DNA from: Trachythela sp. YZ-2020
Lineage: Eukaryota > Cnidaria > Anthozoa > Malacalcyonacea > Clavulariidae
NCBI GenBank assembly: GCA_016169945.1
Contig: JADLSH010000127.1
Span: 932,501 to 996,500, forward strand
Length of the DNA: 64,000 nucleotides
Direction of reading: 5' to 3'
Positions 1 through 11,619 of this stretch are shown one piece after another. The stretch's first letter is position 1. Each line of letters starts with the position of its first letter. The translations under genes were made by a program, and so were the position numbers. The notes beneath the pieces were generated by a model. It saw only the letters and a list, made by a program, of their open reading frames with translations. It was not told the DNA's origin and did not search any database.

Positions 1-281
1 AAAACGAAGTATAATAACATATTTTAAAGTGATTAAAATCGCTATAACGCACGACGTCGAGTGTGCGATATAACTTCTCAAACAAACCAGTATTTAAAGA
101 GAAACTCAATGCAAAAGTTGGCTAAATTTATGGACGTTTATTACCATGCTATCAAGGCAACTGTACCGTGCTAAGTTCCTTCGTATTTTTCTCATGAATT
201 ATTAATAAATTAAAGAAATCCTGTATTAAAAACAGAACGTTGACAAAATAATTTTCAACAGTATTTTTTCTTCGTTTGTAG

Positions 282-3200
282 CGCTGGCTTTGAAATTCCT
301 ACACAATAAAGACATTGCACACATGGACCTCAAACCACAAAATATATTGTTATCATCAAAAGAAAATCCTACTTTAAAAATTGCAGGTAGAGCGTTGTGT
401 TTTGAAATACAAAACATTGAAAGAAAGAACAATTTATTACTTTGACAAATAATTTTGCTTCAGATTTTGGTTTTGCACAATATCTTAAAGATGAAATGGA
501 CAGCACAAATCTCCGTGGCTCACCTTTGTATATGGTAGCTTTGTCTCTTATTTTCGTTTTCACAATTGAAGTTTCATCAATTCAAAGTTGATCAATTCAA
601 TATTGTAGGCACCAGAAATGTTCTGTTCGACAACTTACGATGCGTCTGTGGACTTATGGTCTGTGGGAGTTATCCTTTATGGTAGCTACTCATATCTCTT
701 TCCCAACATTTTAAATGATATCCCGTTCTGTAAGGCAGTTACTAAGATATATATTTAATATTTGTCCTAAAATTAGAAGCGCTGTTTGGCGTGGCTCCGT
801 TCAGATCTCGTACATTTTCTGAACTTGAGAAAAAGATCCGATCATCTCAAGAAATCAGGGTATGTTTCTTTGCTTTAAAATATGTGTAGTTTAAATTTTG
901 CTTGCTCGTTGACATTTCTGAAGTTGACCACCATCTGCTGCCCTGTAACGCTTTCTGAAATCTTTATCTTCTAGCTTCCAGCAGACTCTAATGTTTCCAA
1001 AGAATGCAAGGATTTACTTCTCTCGCTGTTACAAAGAGATCCGAACCAAAGGATAGCGTTTGAAGAGTTTTTTGCCCATCCATTTCTAGACTTGGTACAT
1101 GCGCCATCCGCGTCGTGTTTACCACAAGCGGTAGGTCCTGAACACTTCGAGTTAAGTTCACTTTCTCGTGAGAGAAAAGCGCATCCAATGGGACTCCAGC
1201 TTTTCTCTGGGTTTTCAGTTCCTGTAGTAACACTGGACAAATAAGGGACGACTCTTACCGGACCTCTGGAAAGAACAATTTAGAACTGATGGAGTTATCC
1301 AGTATAAATACAGTTAGTTCTTGTTTGTTGTCAGGTGTCACTTGTATCCGAAGCTGTGAAACTAGACCAAGCAATGAATTATAAAGAAGCTGTACAAATG
1401 TATTGTCAAGCCTTAGATTATTTTGTTCCGGCCTTGCAATGTGAGTATTAGCCATGGTCTTGTACAAAATATACGAAGTATTCTACAATGAACTGCCGTG
1501 GTTTGTGTTTGAACTATCTGAAACACATGGACATTTTACCCATATGGACATTTTACCCGTATGACATTTTACTCATATGGACATTTTACCCATATGGACA
1601 TTTTACTCATATGCATGGACATTTGATCCATATGGACATTTTACCCATATTGACATTTTACCCGTATGGACATTTTACCCATATGGATGTGCACCCAATG
1701 TCTGTCCATATGCATCCATGTCACTAACGAACTGTGTGCTGATTTTCTCTTTAGATGAACGAAGTAGTTTGAAGAGGAATGCTATCAGAGAAAAAGTAAT
1801 GTAACATTTTGATGTAATCACTCTTCCAGTGATGATTACATTGTTAGGACGTTAGACTTCGTAAAACACTAAAGTCTCCACTCTCCAATACGTGACTCTT
1901 GTTTCAATTTACAATGAAAGCAATCTGTCGTTAGACCGAGTGAATTGACATACTCATACTCAACGACTTAGCGCCAAGCCAGTAAACAGAGACCATTTCA
2001 AAGTCATCTCTCTGACATTCTAGGTGAATGGTTATGTCGCACGTGCTGAAGAACTGAAGCAGCTTTTGAAACAAAGATCTGCGTCAAAGATTGCCCGAGA
2101 ACCAGGACATGTTCTGAGTGAGTAAAACGTACCGCGTGATGAATGTGTACGAGGGAATATTCACTGCAGGTTCATTCACATGACTTATGCACATTTTTAG
2201 GAGAATTTGCAAAAGGATTTCCACAACTTGCAGACGGCTTGAAGTTGGCAGAAATTGCAGAACTAAGGGTATTATAGCTTATTACCTGAAATCACTTAAT
2301 GTTTTACACAATGTTTCCTAATGCTGAAATATAGATGGGGCTTCGGTGGCGCAGTCGTCAGAGCAAGCGCCTTTCACCTCTGAGTTGTGGGTTCGATTCT
2401 CGCTGCATGGGAACTCTACTCATGTGAAAAGAGTAAGTCACCGCTCTACCGAAAGTCGTGGGTTTTCTCCGGGCACTCCGGTTTCCTCCCGCGGGGAAAG
2501 TTGACAGGGTGGGTTAGGATACATAGATTAGGAAAGTAATATCACAATTGTTGTAAAAATATATAATGTAGGCTAAGTACGTAATATAGGTAAGCGAAAT
2601 ACTTGATGTAATCGGTCACTGAAAAGCCCCGACGGGGAGTGAGCTGAATAATATATGTATATATGTATGTGTTTATTACAGGATGAAAATGGTGTGTTCG
2701 CATCTGCTTTGGAACAATATCGCACTGCATTAGCAGTCTTGATTCCAGTATTGAAAGGTATTGTTTGTAATTTTCTATTTTCTCTCTTGGTGTAATCATC
2801 TGTCATTCTGTCCTTTGACCTCAAATCATCAACCTGAATTCTCATTTTCAAATTCCTATATAAGATGCCACGCGTTCCTCTATCTTCGCTACGATATCGA
2901 TTTATGATTGTTTAGATTTACCTAACAGCCAGGTGAAGGACATACTAGGCTCTGAGGTAATTCAGTTCTATTTTCTTTTCCCATGTTGAACCATGGATCA
3001 TGATTTATATCATGATATGCAAGGTCCTAATGGCCTTATTCTTCACAGTCTTTAGTCAGCAATATTAAATTCAATGTATTTTTCCCGACCCACGCCACTA
3101 ACTTCCAGACGAAGGACGTTTTTGTTATATTTTTCCTACAAACCAACAAGTAATAATCTAATGAAACCTTTCCAATCAAAGGTCCAGAGATACATGCGTA

Positions 3201-3660
3201 GGGCTGAAGAAATCAAGGCCTACTTAAAGGTATAAATTACAGTTAGTTCTTTATCTAAGGCTCGCTGGACGGTGGTGGTACAGATTTTATGGAGTTACAC
3301 TTACACCCTTGCCGGCAGTGGCGGACACCCCCCCCCCAATAATTTATCAAAGCCTTTGAATGATAGCCGATTAACTGTGCAACAAAGCTGTATCAATGAT
3401 TTACAACCACGAAAGCCTTAATAGGCTATAATTTAAGTAAATTTGCATGAAATTTAAGTTTTTGAGACTTGCGATTTGCAGCAACAAAAGGGTGGTTATA
3501 TGTCGACAACCTACGTTCGCAACCCCAATATTTCGCGAAGTGTCCGCCAATTGTTCTTGTTGGTTCGTGCCTCTGTTTACCATGATTAACATTTCTTATT
3601 TTCTAGTTATCCGAAGAAAAAACATTGGCAATTGATCAAGAAGTTGACGACAGTAAGTAA
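282..3660 (+). CDS. ULK3: ULK3-like serine/threonine kinase, 3' part (5' exons off the left edge)
   Basis: Thirteen exons are visible: 282-386, 464-534, 609-681, 777-859, 975-1130, 1335-1440, 1755-1795, 2024-2117, 2201-2268, 2682-2757, 2916-2956, 3182-3229 and 3607-3660, all GT-AG with matching phases (about 337 residues). The first five carry the C-lobe of a protein kinase: catalytic loop [14 protein letters not shown], activation segment RGSPLYM-APEM, and [15 protein letters not shown]. The following exons encode two MIT-type helical repeats (for example [17 protein letters not shown] and [11 protein letters not shown]). Kinase plus two MIT modules, and a non-RD HxD loop, is the ULK3 arrangement. 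In animals ULK3 acts in autophagy/abscission control and phosphorylates GLI factors in Hedgehog signalling. The N-lobe and start codon lie outside the window. The end is the first in-frame stop (GAC AGT AAG TAA). Because GTAAGT there is also a good donor, a further short terminal exon is possible. The acceptor at 2914-2915 was chosen over weaker AGs because it keeps the frame. Confidence 0.9.
1528..1692. repeat. Imperfect 18-bp tandem repeat in a ULK3 intron
   Basis: About nine imperfect copies of CATATGGACATTTTACCC run through this intron between the exons ending at 1440 and starting at 1755. They create apparent open frames on the plus strand that are not genes. The sequence just before (1470-1525) is a partial copy of the dispersed foldback family whose core reads CTGCCGTGGTTTGTGT. 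Confidence 0.8.
2334..2673 (+). mobile_element. tRNA-derived SINE (family 1), near full length, inside a ULK3 intron
   Basis: It begins GATGGGGCTTCGGTGGCGCAG. An A-box-like stretch (GTGGCGCAGTCGTCAGAGC) and a B-box-like stretch (GGGTTCGATTCTC) are spaced as in a tRNA. A GC-rich body (TTTCTCCGGGCACTCCGG), a conserved 3' region and a short ATGT-repeat tail follow. A second copy in inverse orientation at 14880-15234 matches along almost the whole length, which defines the element ends. The tail ends about nine bases before the exon at 2682, so the acceptor of that intron lies directly against the SINE. Confidence 0.85.
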
Positions 3661-3741
3661 TTATGTTTGAACAGTATTATGATAACTTTTTTATTAATTA
3701 ACACTAAGGTTAAGCGGCGACGCATCCGACTTTGTTATAAT

Positions 3742-4167
3742 TAGGGAGCTTTAGCAGTGAGTACGAGTACGATATTCGTCATTTTCGCGTGTTGTTTGCA
3801 TACGCCATCTCGCAAAAGTCGTAGTCGTCGTGCTTTTGAGTACGAGATTTATCAAAAATCTCGTAGTCAAAAGCCCAACGACTGCGACTTTTGCGTGATG
3901 GCGTATACAAACAACACGGTGTTTGGCGCGAAAATGACGAATCTCGTAGTCGTAGTCGTAGTCGTAGTCACTGCTAAAGAGTAAAGGTAGGTTTACACGC
4001 TGCGATTTGTCGGGCCGATTTCAGATGCACGTTAATGATATTTGAAAAATACGTGGCAAACGTCATCTGACAACATCACCAACTGAAAATATTCGTCAGT
4101 AACATTCAGCAAAACCTAAAATCGGCCCGACAAATCGCAGCGTGTAAACGTACTTAAAGCTCCCTAA
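3742..4167. mobile_element. Foldback/MITE with a second MITE nested in it
   Basis: The outer element has terminal inverted repeats TTAGGGAGCTTTAG and the reverse complement CTTAAAGCTCCCTAA. Its internal arms also pair with each other (GTATGCAAACAACACGCG-like arms around 3790-3930, with repeated GTCGTA motifs). Inside its right arm sits an inner element at 3983-4155 with inverted ends AAGGTAGGTTTACAC and GTGTAAACGTACTT. The inner element is seen again alone at 25066-25238. The small open frame here is a by-product of the palindrome. Confidence 0.75.
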
Positions 4168-4169
4168 TT

Positions 4170-5084
4170 GCTCTGTCTGACACCAGATTATTTTGCTCGT
4201 CACGCACGCGCAATTAATTTGACTATTATATTTCTAGGATTGTGCTGCATACAGTGATTCAGTGTTATTGCCGAGGATCCTATATCTTCAATAAACATCG
4301 ATTGGTTAGTCGAGGGCAACAAAACCTGCGATTTCTCGTTGCGGCAACCAAAGCAACGAAGTTGAAATAGAGGTTGAGGTAAAACAATCATAATTAGATT
4401 TAATCCAATCTCTGATCATCCAAGGTTAATTTGATATCTGATTATTCAATCATGTGATCCAATCTCTGATCATCCAAGGTTAATACAATCTCTTATTATC
4501 CAAGATGAATTGATCATATTTGCGCCAATGATACTATCCATCCATTTAGAATTGTTTCGTAAGTAATAATCATCCATCATCCAAGATGAAGTTGAACACT
4601 AACTTATTGTATTTATCCGATAGAAATAACCTATCGATTACCATATTATAAATACGTCTTATAGTTACACTTAAGCCTAACCTTATCGTAGCCCGGCCAA
4701 ATTCTAAACGAATGCTATGCATTGCGTAACAACTCAAGATATTATGTGAAAGACATGTCAAGCGCAATATATATATATATATCCATATAGCTAGTTAATC
4801 TAATTGCAACATTCAATCACCACGATGCTATCAGATTCACAGAGCAGCTTATTTCCAAAGGCCATACAAGAATCTACTTATTAAACAAACCCGATTACTA
4901 ATACAAATCTACTTAAACAAACCCAAGGTGGCCCAATTGCTATTTAAAGTGCCTTTTACGCACACGACGTGACTTCGACAAATCCTGCTATGAAAAACAT
5001 GCAATGTTTTAAAATCAATAATCTTTTTTACGATCAAATTGCATTCAATAGGTTCAGGTTTTAGTATAAATATACGGCGGTTGA
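4170..5084. other. Non-coding AT-rich stretch
   Basis: No convincing exon is visible. Around 4395-4510 there are three imperfect copies of a motif containing AATCTCTGATCATCCAAGGT, followed by (AT)n near 4768-4785. A downstream terminal exon of ULK3 here cannot be excluded, but none is supported. Confidence 0.5.
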
Positions 5085-5265
5085 CTGTTGTGTAAAACTA
5101 CCTGAAAAATACAATAAGAACTTGGACGTTTCGAGCGAAGGGCCTTCCAGACGCAAGGTCTTCGCTCGAAACGTCGAAGTTCTTATTGTATTTTTCAGGG
5201 AGTTTTACACAACAGTCAACCGCCGTATATTTGCCACACTCTACCCACACTGGCACCGCACGTTC
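5085..5265. mobile_element. Foldback element of the GACGTTTCGAGCGAAG family, full palindrome
   Basis: Arms of roughly 75 bases pair around a centre near 5157. GGCGGTTGACTGTTGTG on the left is mirrored by CACAACAGTCAACCGCC on the right, with TTCGAGCGAAGGGCC in the core. The outer flank continues with CACACTCTACCCACACTGGC. Related sequences occur at 1470-1525, 11620-11970, 13255-13345, 17130-17215, 19405-19600, 46490-46550, 61459-61606 and 62085-62465, so this is a dispersed family rather than a gene. Confidence 0.8.
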
Positions 5266-5269
5266 AGGT

Positions 5270-5490
5270 TTAGTAAGCGTTTTATATGGTGCTACAGATG
5301 GCGGTCAACATCAAATGTAGTGACACTTTTAGAAGCGAGAAAATGATGTTAAATGTATCCATTACATGTATTTACCACCAAACACAAGGTCAATTCATAT
5401 AGTGAACAATTTAGTCACTCTGATAACTTTCTTTCCTTTTAGAGTTGACTACCATGTGCTGCACTGTCACACTTAGTCAAACCCAGCTAT
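5270..5490. mobile_element. MITE-like element, 'CAGCAGATGG' family, diverged copy
   Basis: The ends resemble GTTTCACTAAACACTATCG and its reverse complement, with an internal CTACAGATGGCGGTCAAC and a mirrored GTTGACTACCATGTGCTGC. The body shares the phrase CCAAACACAAGGTCAATTCA with the better copy at 9925-10140 (CCAAATACAAGACTACTTCA). It is non-coding. Confidence 0.6.
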
Positions 5491-5519
5491 TAGATTAATT
5501 CTGAATCTGATTTACAAAT

Positions 5520-5835
5520 ATTGCGCCAACAACTCTAACTCTCTTGGCTTGCGTACTATTTGACTCATGTGTTCTATAGACTATACTCAATTTATTCTGC
5601 GATATAACACTTCCTCCGCAGGCATCCGAGAAGCCCTGGGAACGAGGATGCATATTGCTCATAGTGCCAATGAGCTTTGGGTACCATTCCCTATTATTCA
5701 CCCAACCCGCGAACGGGCACATTCTGTGTACGATATATTGCATAATTATATAAACTCGATGCTCTAAACACGCCGAGAATCCCTGGGAACGATGGGAAGC
5801 AAAACCGGAAGCCACACAATTTCGAGTTGTGACGT
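5520..5835. repeat. Dispersed repeat with CCCTGGGAACGAG motifs
   Basis: CCGAGAAGCCCTGGGAACG at about 5619 and GAGAATCCCTGGGAACG at about 5775 flank unrelated sequence. Motifs of this type are common in cnidarian repeats as I recall them. No gene is supported. Open frames on both strands are chance. Confidence 0.45.
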
Positions 5836-5979
5836 CACAAGCCGAACAAGGTCACATCGTCGGATGCACTTAAGAATATTCCGAGATTATCCCGAACGAT
5901 AACAATAGACTAAGATGCTTAAATTTAAAACTATTTTATAATTGTAATGTTGACGACGAAAACAATCCAGATATACGCA

Positions 5980-6365
5980 ATGGACCATTCCCCTATTAAA
6001 CTAACTTTTGAACTAGGAAATTGTATCAGTACAGCTGGAAAGAGCATCCTAAGTTTAGTAAAATTGCAAAGTTTGGTTGCGAAATGTTGTAAAATGTGGA
6101 AAATATAGCCCTGTGAAGTTGGTAAATTTTGTATATTTTTGTATTACGCACGCAAAACGGTTACCACTTTTTTAAAAGTGGTAACCGTTTTCCGCGCGTA
6201 ATACAAAAATATACAAAATTTACCAACTTCACAGCGCTATATTTTCCACATTTTACGACATTTCGCAACCAAACCTTGCAATTTTACTAAACTTAGGATG
6301 CTCTTTCCAGCTGTACTGATACAATTTCCTAGTTCAAAAGTTAGTCTAATAGGGGAATGGTCCAA
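5980..6365. mobile_element. Near-perfect 385-bp palindrome (foldback element)
   Basis: The two arms of about 190 bases are reverse complements around a centre near 6174 (CTTTTTTAAAAG). Matching pairs include AATGGACCATTCCCCTATTA (left) with TAATAGGGGAATGGTCCA (right), and GTTGGTAAATTTTGTATAT with ATATACAAAATTTACCAAC. Only scattered mismatches separate the arms. A transcript would fold into one long hairpin. No coding capacity is evident. Confidence 0.9.
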
Positions 6366-7919
6366 TGGACTGGCCTTTAGAGTTCAAATAGCTCGATTTT
6401 GGTTACTATATTTTGTTAGTCCTCCACAAAAATCTGTTGGCCTTTGGGCTCTTTTAGCCTTTCAACAAAATGTTTTGTAAAAATTGATTTTTTGTAACAA
6501 TTTTGCTGGGTTTCACTAAGCCCTATCGTGCAGCAGATGGTTAAAATAAGCAGTTATCAGAATGAGAAAATAATTGATAATTCTTTCATTATATGTGGTA
6601 GTCATGTATTTGGAATGGTCGAATGGAGACCAATAAATAGAATTGATTGCTGAAATAGGAGTAAGCACTTCTGAAGTTTTCCTTTTAAATACTTTCAAAT
6701 ATTCTAATTAGCCTAAGCAACACATTCAAAGCTTTACTTACATTAATATGACATGAAAATGTCAAAACATTTGTGTTCTTACTTAAATATGCTTAAATCT
6801 TCTTTATGGGAGGCCACGGAAAACATAATCTGTGCCTGGAATTTTTATGGTATTTTATTACTGATTATTACGACAGGAAATGAACCACAATTAATCTTTG
6901 AGTGAATATCATGAATTCTTTATTTACAATTTGTTGTTTTTTTCAAAGAGCGCCCCTCAAGGACCGCGTTCCTGACATCTCTGTGACTTGTTTTAAGACT
7001 TTAAGGACAGAGATTTGCAGTAACGAAAGAGCGATTACATGTTGGCAACGTAAATTCGCACCCCCAAAATTTCGCTAGTAAAGACCACGTCACACGGGTC
7101 AATTCTGCAACTCTGCACAGAGCCATGTTATGTAGAAATGTACGCACAGAAAAACAGTGAACATGGCCCGCGAGAATCATGCTCACAATCTCTCTGCGAT
7201 CGCTGTACATCGCTGTACAATCTTTAAATTGTCGGTTCTGGACGTACTTGTACAGTACGTACTTAAAAGTGAAAAAAGCTTGACAAGCATTTGCGGATGG
7301 AGCTTGAAGTTCAACATGTACATTAAATAATCCTTAATAATAACACCTCAAATCTCAAACAATGATATGATGTTAAGTCTTTTGCAAGATGCGTAAATTC
7401 TTCCTGTCACAGTATGTGAAATCTATGCGGGGTCTCGCCCCTGAATACTCAACGTTCCGTGAGCAAGTGATCTTAAACGATCAGATCCGGAGTGGTTGAC
7501 AAGTTAAGATGCGTCAGGACCACTTAATAAAGCTTTCAGACATCAAGATCCGGGCAGATGAAAGCCTTATGGAAAAACTTCTATTCTGGAGGCAAAGTAC
7601 AGATTAATTCTTCGTCACAAAGTATGAATAAAGATTATACGAATGTCAAACCAGGGTGCGCATTAACGAAACCAGTACCACGCAGAATTCTAAACAAAAC
7701 TCCCGCAGTCGTAACGATTGCGCGCAGCTAACACCAGGCGGTCAAGACGTTGTCAGACTTTGTTTATTTTTCTTCTTGTTTTTAATGATAGCATCGATGT
7801 ATGCATGAAAAACTCGCGGCCATGCTTCAGAGGGATTAGGTTTCAAGCAGACGGCAGAAATCACCAGACAAGTAGGACTTTATATTTTGACTATCGTCGT
7901 ATAGAAAACGCGCAATTCC
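6366..7919. other. Intergenic region upstream of the first GAS1-like gene
   Basis: It holds a diverged copy of the CAGCAGATGG MITE (about 6505-6640) and a repeat at about 7005-7215 that shares AGAGCCATGTTATGTAGAAATG-like sequence with 20491-20748 and 60850-61030. The remainder looks like unique promoter-proximal sequence. No exon is recognised. Confidence 0.5.
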
Positions 7920-8660
7920 ATGGCTGAAGTGTTGGCGAAACTCGTTGTGCTGTTCCTGTGTCTTTTGAAGGACCACCTCGCGGCGTGTGCTACACCAAAT
8001 TGCTACCAAGCTCTTGCTGACTGCAATACTGATGCAAGATGTGCTGGCAAACTAAAGCAGTACGCGAAGGAGTGCGAGACCATCGTAGACGTAGACACTT
8101 TTCACACTTACAATGCTATGACCAACACGTCGTCCAAGTACCCATGTTCCAAATCATGTATAAAAGCGATCAAATCTCTGAGAAAGACATTAAAAGGGAA
8201 CGCACTGTGGATATGCGATTGCCTCCTGGACGCACGCTGTATTGCGTTGAAAACACGCACGGAGAAATGTCTTGCGATCGCAAACGGGACGTACCGCAAA
8301 AGCGTAGGATGTTCGTACGCGCATTACAAATGCATGAAGGATACGACATGTAAGGCTGCGCAAATGGACTTCTTAAAGAAATGCGCAAAGTTATTTACAT
8401 TGACTGCGTGTACTAACCACTGTCTATGTAGTCAGAAACGGCTGTTTGGTTTGCCGGTTGGTCAACCGTTACTGGACTGCGAATGCGACGGATCCGACGA
8501 GTTATATTGCCTTGGTCTTCGCGCACATGCAGATTTCATGAAGTGTAGTTGGAAAAAAAGGGCGAACCGAAGACGCTTGAGGAAAAGATGTAAGCGATGC
8601 AAACAGAGGAAGAGGGGTGACAAATGTGGAAAACGCGATAAGCCGAAAAAGAAAGACTGA
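7920..8660 (+). CDS. GAS1-like (GFR-alpha-like cysteine-rich) protein A, secreted, basic tail
   Basis: This is a single-exon gene of 246 residues; the start ATG lies in a good context (TTCCATGGC). An N-terminal hydrophobic segment (LAKLVVLFLCLL) reads as a signal peptide. Two cysteine-rich modules follow. Module 1 runs from NCYQALADC through CSKSCIKAI to WICDCLLDARC; module 2 runs from VGCSYAHYKC through CTNHCLC to LLDCECDG. This spacing, including CDC and CxCDG signatures, is that of GAS1 and GFR-alpha domains, and GAS1 is also intronless in vertebrates. Vertebrate GAS1 is a GPI-anchored Hedgehog co-receptor. This protein has no C-terminal hydrophobic GPI signal. It ends instead in about 35 residues rich in Lys/Arg with three extra cysteines (RRRLRKRCKRCKQRKRG), suggesting a secreted, heparan-sulfate-binding form. 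The family call is solid; orthology to GAS1 rather than another GFR-alpha relative is inferred. Confidence 0.8.
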   Translation: MAEVLAKLVVLFLCLLKDHLAACATPNCYQALADCNTDARCAGKLKQYAKECETIVDVDTFHTYNAMTNTSSKYPCSKSCIKAIKSLRKTLKGNALWICDCLLDARCIALKTRTEKCLAIANGTYRKSVGCSYAHYKCMKDTTCKAAQMDFLKKCAKLFTLTACTNHCLCSQKRLFGLPVGQPLLDCECDGSDELYCLGLRAHADFMKCSWKKRANRRRLRKRCKRCKQRKRGDKCGKRDKPKKKD

Positions 8661-9599
8661 ACTGTATTTCATAACAAATTTATTCAATATATACTTTACT
8701 CTGATGACTTCACCTCTTTCATAATGCCGCAAACCTAACTTTGTGCTCAAAATGTTCAATCTGCGTTTGTACATTTGTACATGTCAAGTAATTTTACATA
8801 ACTTTAACTCCACAGACGCGGCATTTGGGATGGTTTAGTACGCTCATACTGAAAATACAGTATAGAACTTCTAGAAGCTGGCTTCTATAGAGATACATAT
8901 GGAGTTTTTAGTAAACACGTTTTTAATGTTATAAATGGGCGATTAGATCGAACCACTATTGTGTACATTAAATGGTAAAGACAAACGTATGTCAAAGAAA
9001 GATTAAAGTAAATCGCCGCTTTTTTTATTCTTCCTTCCATTGGGATTGGTGCCCTCCCAAAATTCTTCATGTACCAAAAACGACGCATCAAATACTGCGC
9101 GCAAGGTATCTTTAACGTTGGTATGCTTCGGGAAAGATACGCATTGGCTTTGTATCAAATCACGCCCGTGTTGCTTTTAACGACGTTAAAATTCATAAAA
9201 GTTCCGAACTTGAGACAATAATAACCCGGTCACGTCCTTAGAAAAACAAACGTAAAAGGAAATTACTTAAGTGAATTCATAAAGTCGTTTTTCGTGCGCG
9301 AAAATTATACAGATTATCGATATTGGATGTCTTTAAACTTTTGTATTCAATTGAGTACGGTGAGTTTACAAGAAAGCAAATGCCGGCAAGCTTCAGGAAA
9401 TAACTTGATCGTATCAGAAGGATATGTTGTTTTAATACAAAACCATATGTCAGAGATTGAACGAATTTAAAGATGCAAGTCATTGGTAATGGGAACTCAC
9501 TTTATATACTCGACGATTTAACATTTCCTGCGCAAATTAAGCGCATGCGGTTGTACTTTGATTTCGTATTGTACAATTTGAAAACACGAGTTGTTATAG
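8661..9599. other. Non-coding stretch after GAS1-like A
   Basis: AT-rich 3' flank. AACAAATTTATTCAATATAT directly follows the stop and may belong to the 3' UTR. No further exon, repeat array or RNA gene is seen. Confidence 0.4.
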
Positions 9600-10145
9600 G
9601 TGTGTTTCACTAAACACTATCGTACAGCAGATGGTTGGCAATCGTTAATTATTTTCATTTTATATAGTAGTCTTGTATTTGGTGACCAATATATATAATT
9701 AAGAGATTTAGATTAACCTTTTGCTCCTATAAGTGTGGACATTTCTGGAAGTTGACCATTATCAGCCCTATAACGCTAAAGGATTTCGCGCGTGAATGCT
9801 AGAAAATCTGTAGAATGAGTTTAGTACTTTAACTGATATGCTATACATTCTATTATATGATACGCTCCCAGTTTCTGAATCGGAATTAAAATGGATCTGG
9901 TCGCACTATCCAGCTCAACCAGTTTCAGAAAGTGGTATGGCACAGCAGATGGTAGACAACTTCAGAAAAGTTGACACTTAAAGGACCAAACAAATTAAAC
10001 TATATCTCTTAACTCAATTCTATATATTTGCCTCCAAATACAAGACTACTTCATATAATGAGAAGAATTAACATTATTCTCACTCTGATAACTGCAGGTT
10101 GACCACAATCTGCTGTACGACAGTGCTCAGTGAGCCCACGTATAA
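9600..10145. mobile_element. Two adjacent 'CAGCAGATGG' MITE copies
   Basis: The second copy (about 9925-10140) is near complete. GCACAGCAGATGGTAGACAAC on the left is mirrored by GGTTGACCACAATCTGCTG on the right, with a body containing GCCTCCAAATACAAGACTAC. The first (9600-9780) carries the same end CACTATCGTACAGCAGATGG with its body in the inverse sense. Other copies or fragments lie at 900-960, 5270-5490, 6505-6640, 10985-11060, 28235-28355 and, split by an insertion, 33726-34645. Confidence 0.75.
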
Positions 10146-10619
10146 AGACGCATACTTGATGTAATTTCTCAACAGTCGCGGAATTTCTAGTTTATTTTAA
10201 GCAATACTTTTTTAAGATTTGTAAAGATAACCTTCCAAATATTTTATCGATTATCATCAGCAATGAGTTTCGTTTTCAAGCGCGCTGAAATTTACAACCA
10301 TTTCATATAAACCTTTTGTATAAATATATCCAAAGAACACGACTTAATGCTTCTCTACAGGTGCGTGCAATATGCTAATTAGAACACATTATAATAGACC
10401 AAACTGTATATATTTTTGTAAATAAATCAATTTCAGGTTTTCAACTGTGCGTCTATTTTTGGTCGAGCTGTAGATTGAAATCGAAATTGAAATCGTACGC
10501 GTCATCGCGAGCAAGGATAAAATATCGACATGGTATAAACCCTGGACTGTGCTCATGGACTTGTTAACTAGTGGTTTGGAATGGAAGTAAGAGCCTATGA
10601 ATATAGATGGTTCTCACTA

Positions 10620-11060
10620 AACTAGAGGTGTGTGTCGGATCGGCTTATTTGAATCCGGAGGTTGGTCTAACTTATCAATCCGAATCCGATCCGAAGCTGA
10701 AAAATCTAATCCGATCCAATCCGAAAAAATATTAAATCCGATGCTAAAAAGTCTTAATCCGATCCGAACACTGATAAGTTGTCTACTTTATATTTTATGA
10801 CTTCCTTAACTTTAATATTATAACCAAGACAAATAAATTGGAGAACAGTGAAAACACTGAAAAGTGAGAAGCCTCATTGACAGTTGTGGAATATAGCAAT
10901 ACCTTAATTAATTGTTTGCAATGATTTTTAATGACAAAATCTGACCCAATGTTACTCGGATTCAGATCGGATTCGCCCACCTTTACACTAAACACTATCA
11001 TGCAACAGATGGTCGTCAACTGGCAATAGTGTACTATATATGTAGTAGTTTTGTATTTTG
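10620..11060. repeat. Local AATCCGATCCGA repeat next to a MITE end
   Basis: Between 10640 and 10780 AATCCGATCCGAA-like words recur at irregular spacing, and the mirror GGATTCAGATCGGATTCG appears at about 10960. A fragment of the CAGCAGATGG family follows. There is no gene. The rest up to 11620 shows no recognisable feature. Confidence 0.5.
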
Positions 11061-11619
11061 TGGCAAATATAATAACATAGGAAGTACGGTTTCCGAATTC
11101 ATCCAGTCCCCGTTTGACTGACGCAGCGAAAATTTCAATGATGTTTTTAAATGAATGAGTCCAGGCTTTTTACGCACCTCGAAGGCCAGGCACTTTTACC
11201 TTCGTTTCTGTCAGTGAAAAATGCATCGTACAAACTAGACTAGACTGTGTGAAAATAGATAAAATTACACACTGATAAAATGTGTGGACGTCAAGCAGTA
11301 TGAGAATGTTTTTACTGCAAATAATGACAAATGGTTCGATATGGGACACTGTATTAATCATGCCATATACTGTCTATAATTAAATACTTTGCATTGTGAG
11401 AATGACACTGAGTGCACGGCAAGAAGGAAGATTTAGCTGTCATGTTAAAGTTTTTATTGCATTTAAACCCAGGTTATGCTATTTAGTGTGGCGTGGTTTA
11501 AGTCAGTAGTACTGCTGAGATCTTTCCGTTTGTTTAAAGCATAATCTTGTTTGTTCAAATAGCACATCATTTCATACAGTGTGTGCGGAACTAATTTGGA
11601 CAACTAACTTCCTAAAGTA

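Noticed and set aside
2334..2420. tRNA gene in the ULK3 intron
   Set aside because: The same head with the same non-tRNA body occurs at 14880-15234, so it is a SINE.
3757..3984. 75-codon frame with a Val-rich end
   Set aside because: It is formed by GTAGTC repeats in the arm of a foldback element.
4170..4260. Extra terminal ULK3 exon after the MITE
   Set aside because: An acceptor (CACCAG) and a short open stretch exist, but the sequence does not resemble a ULK3 C-terminus.
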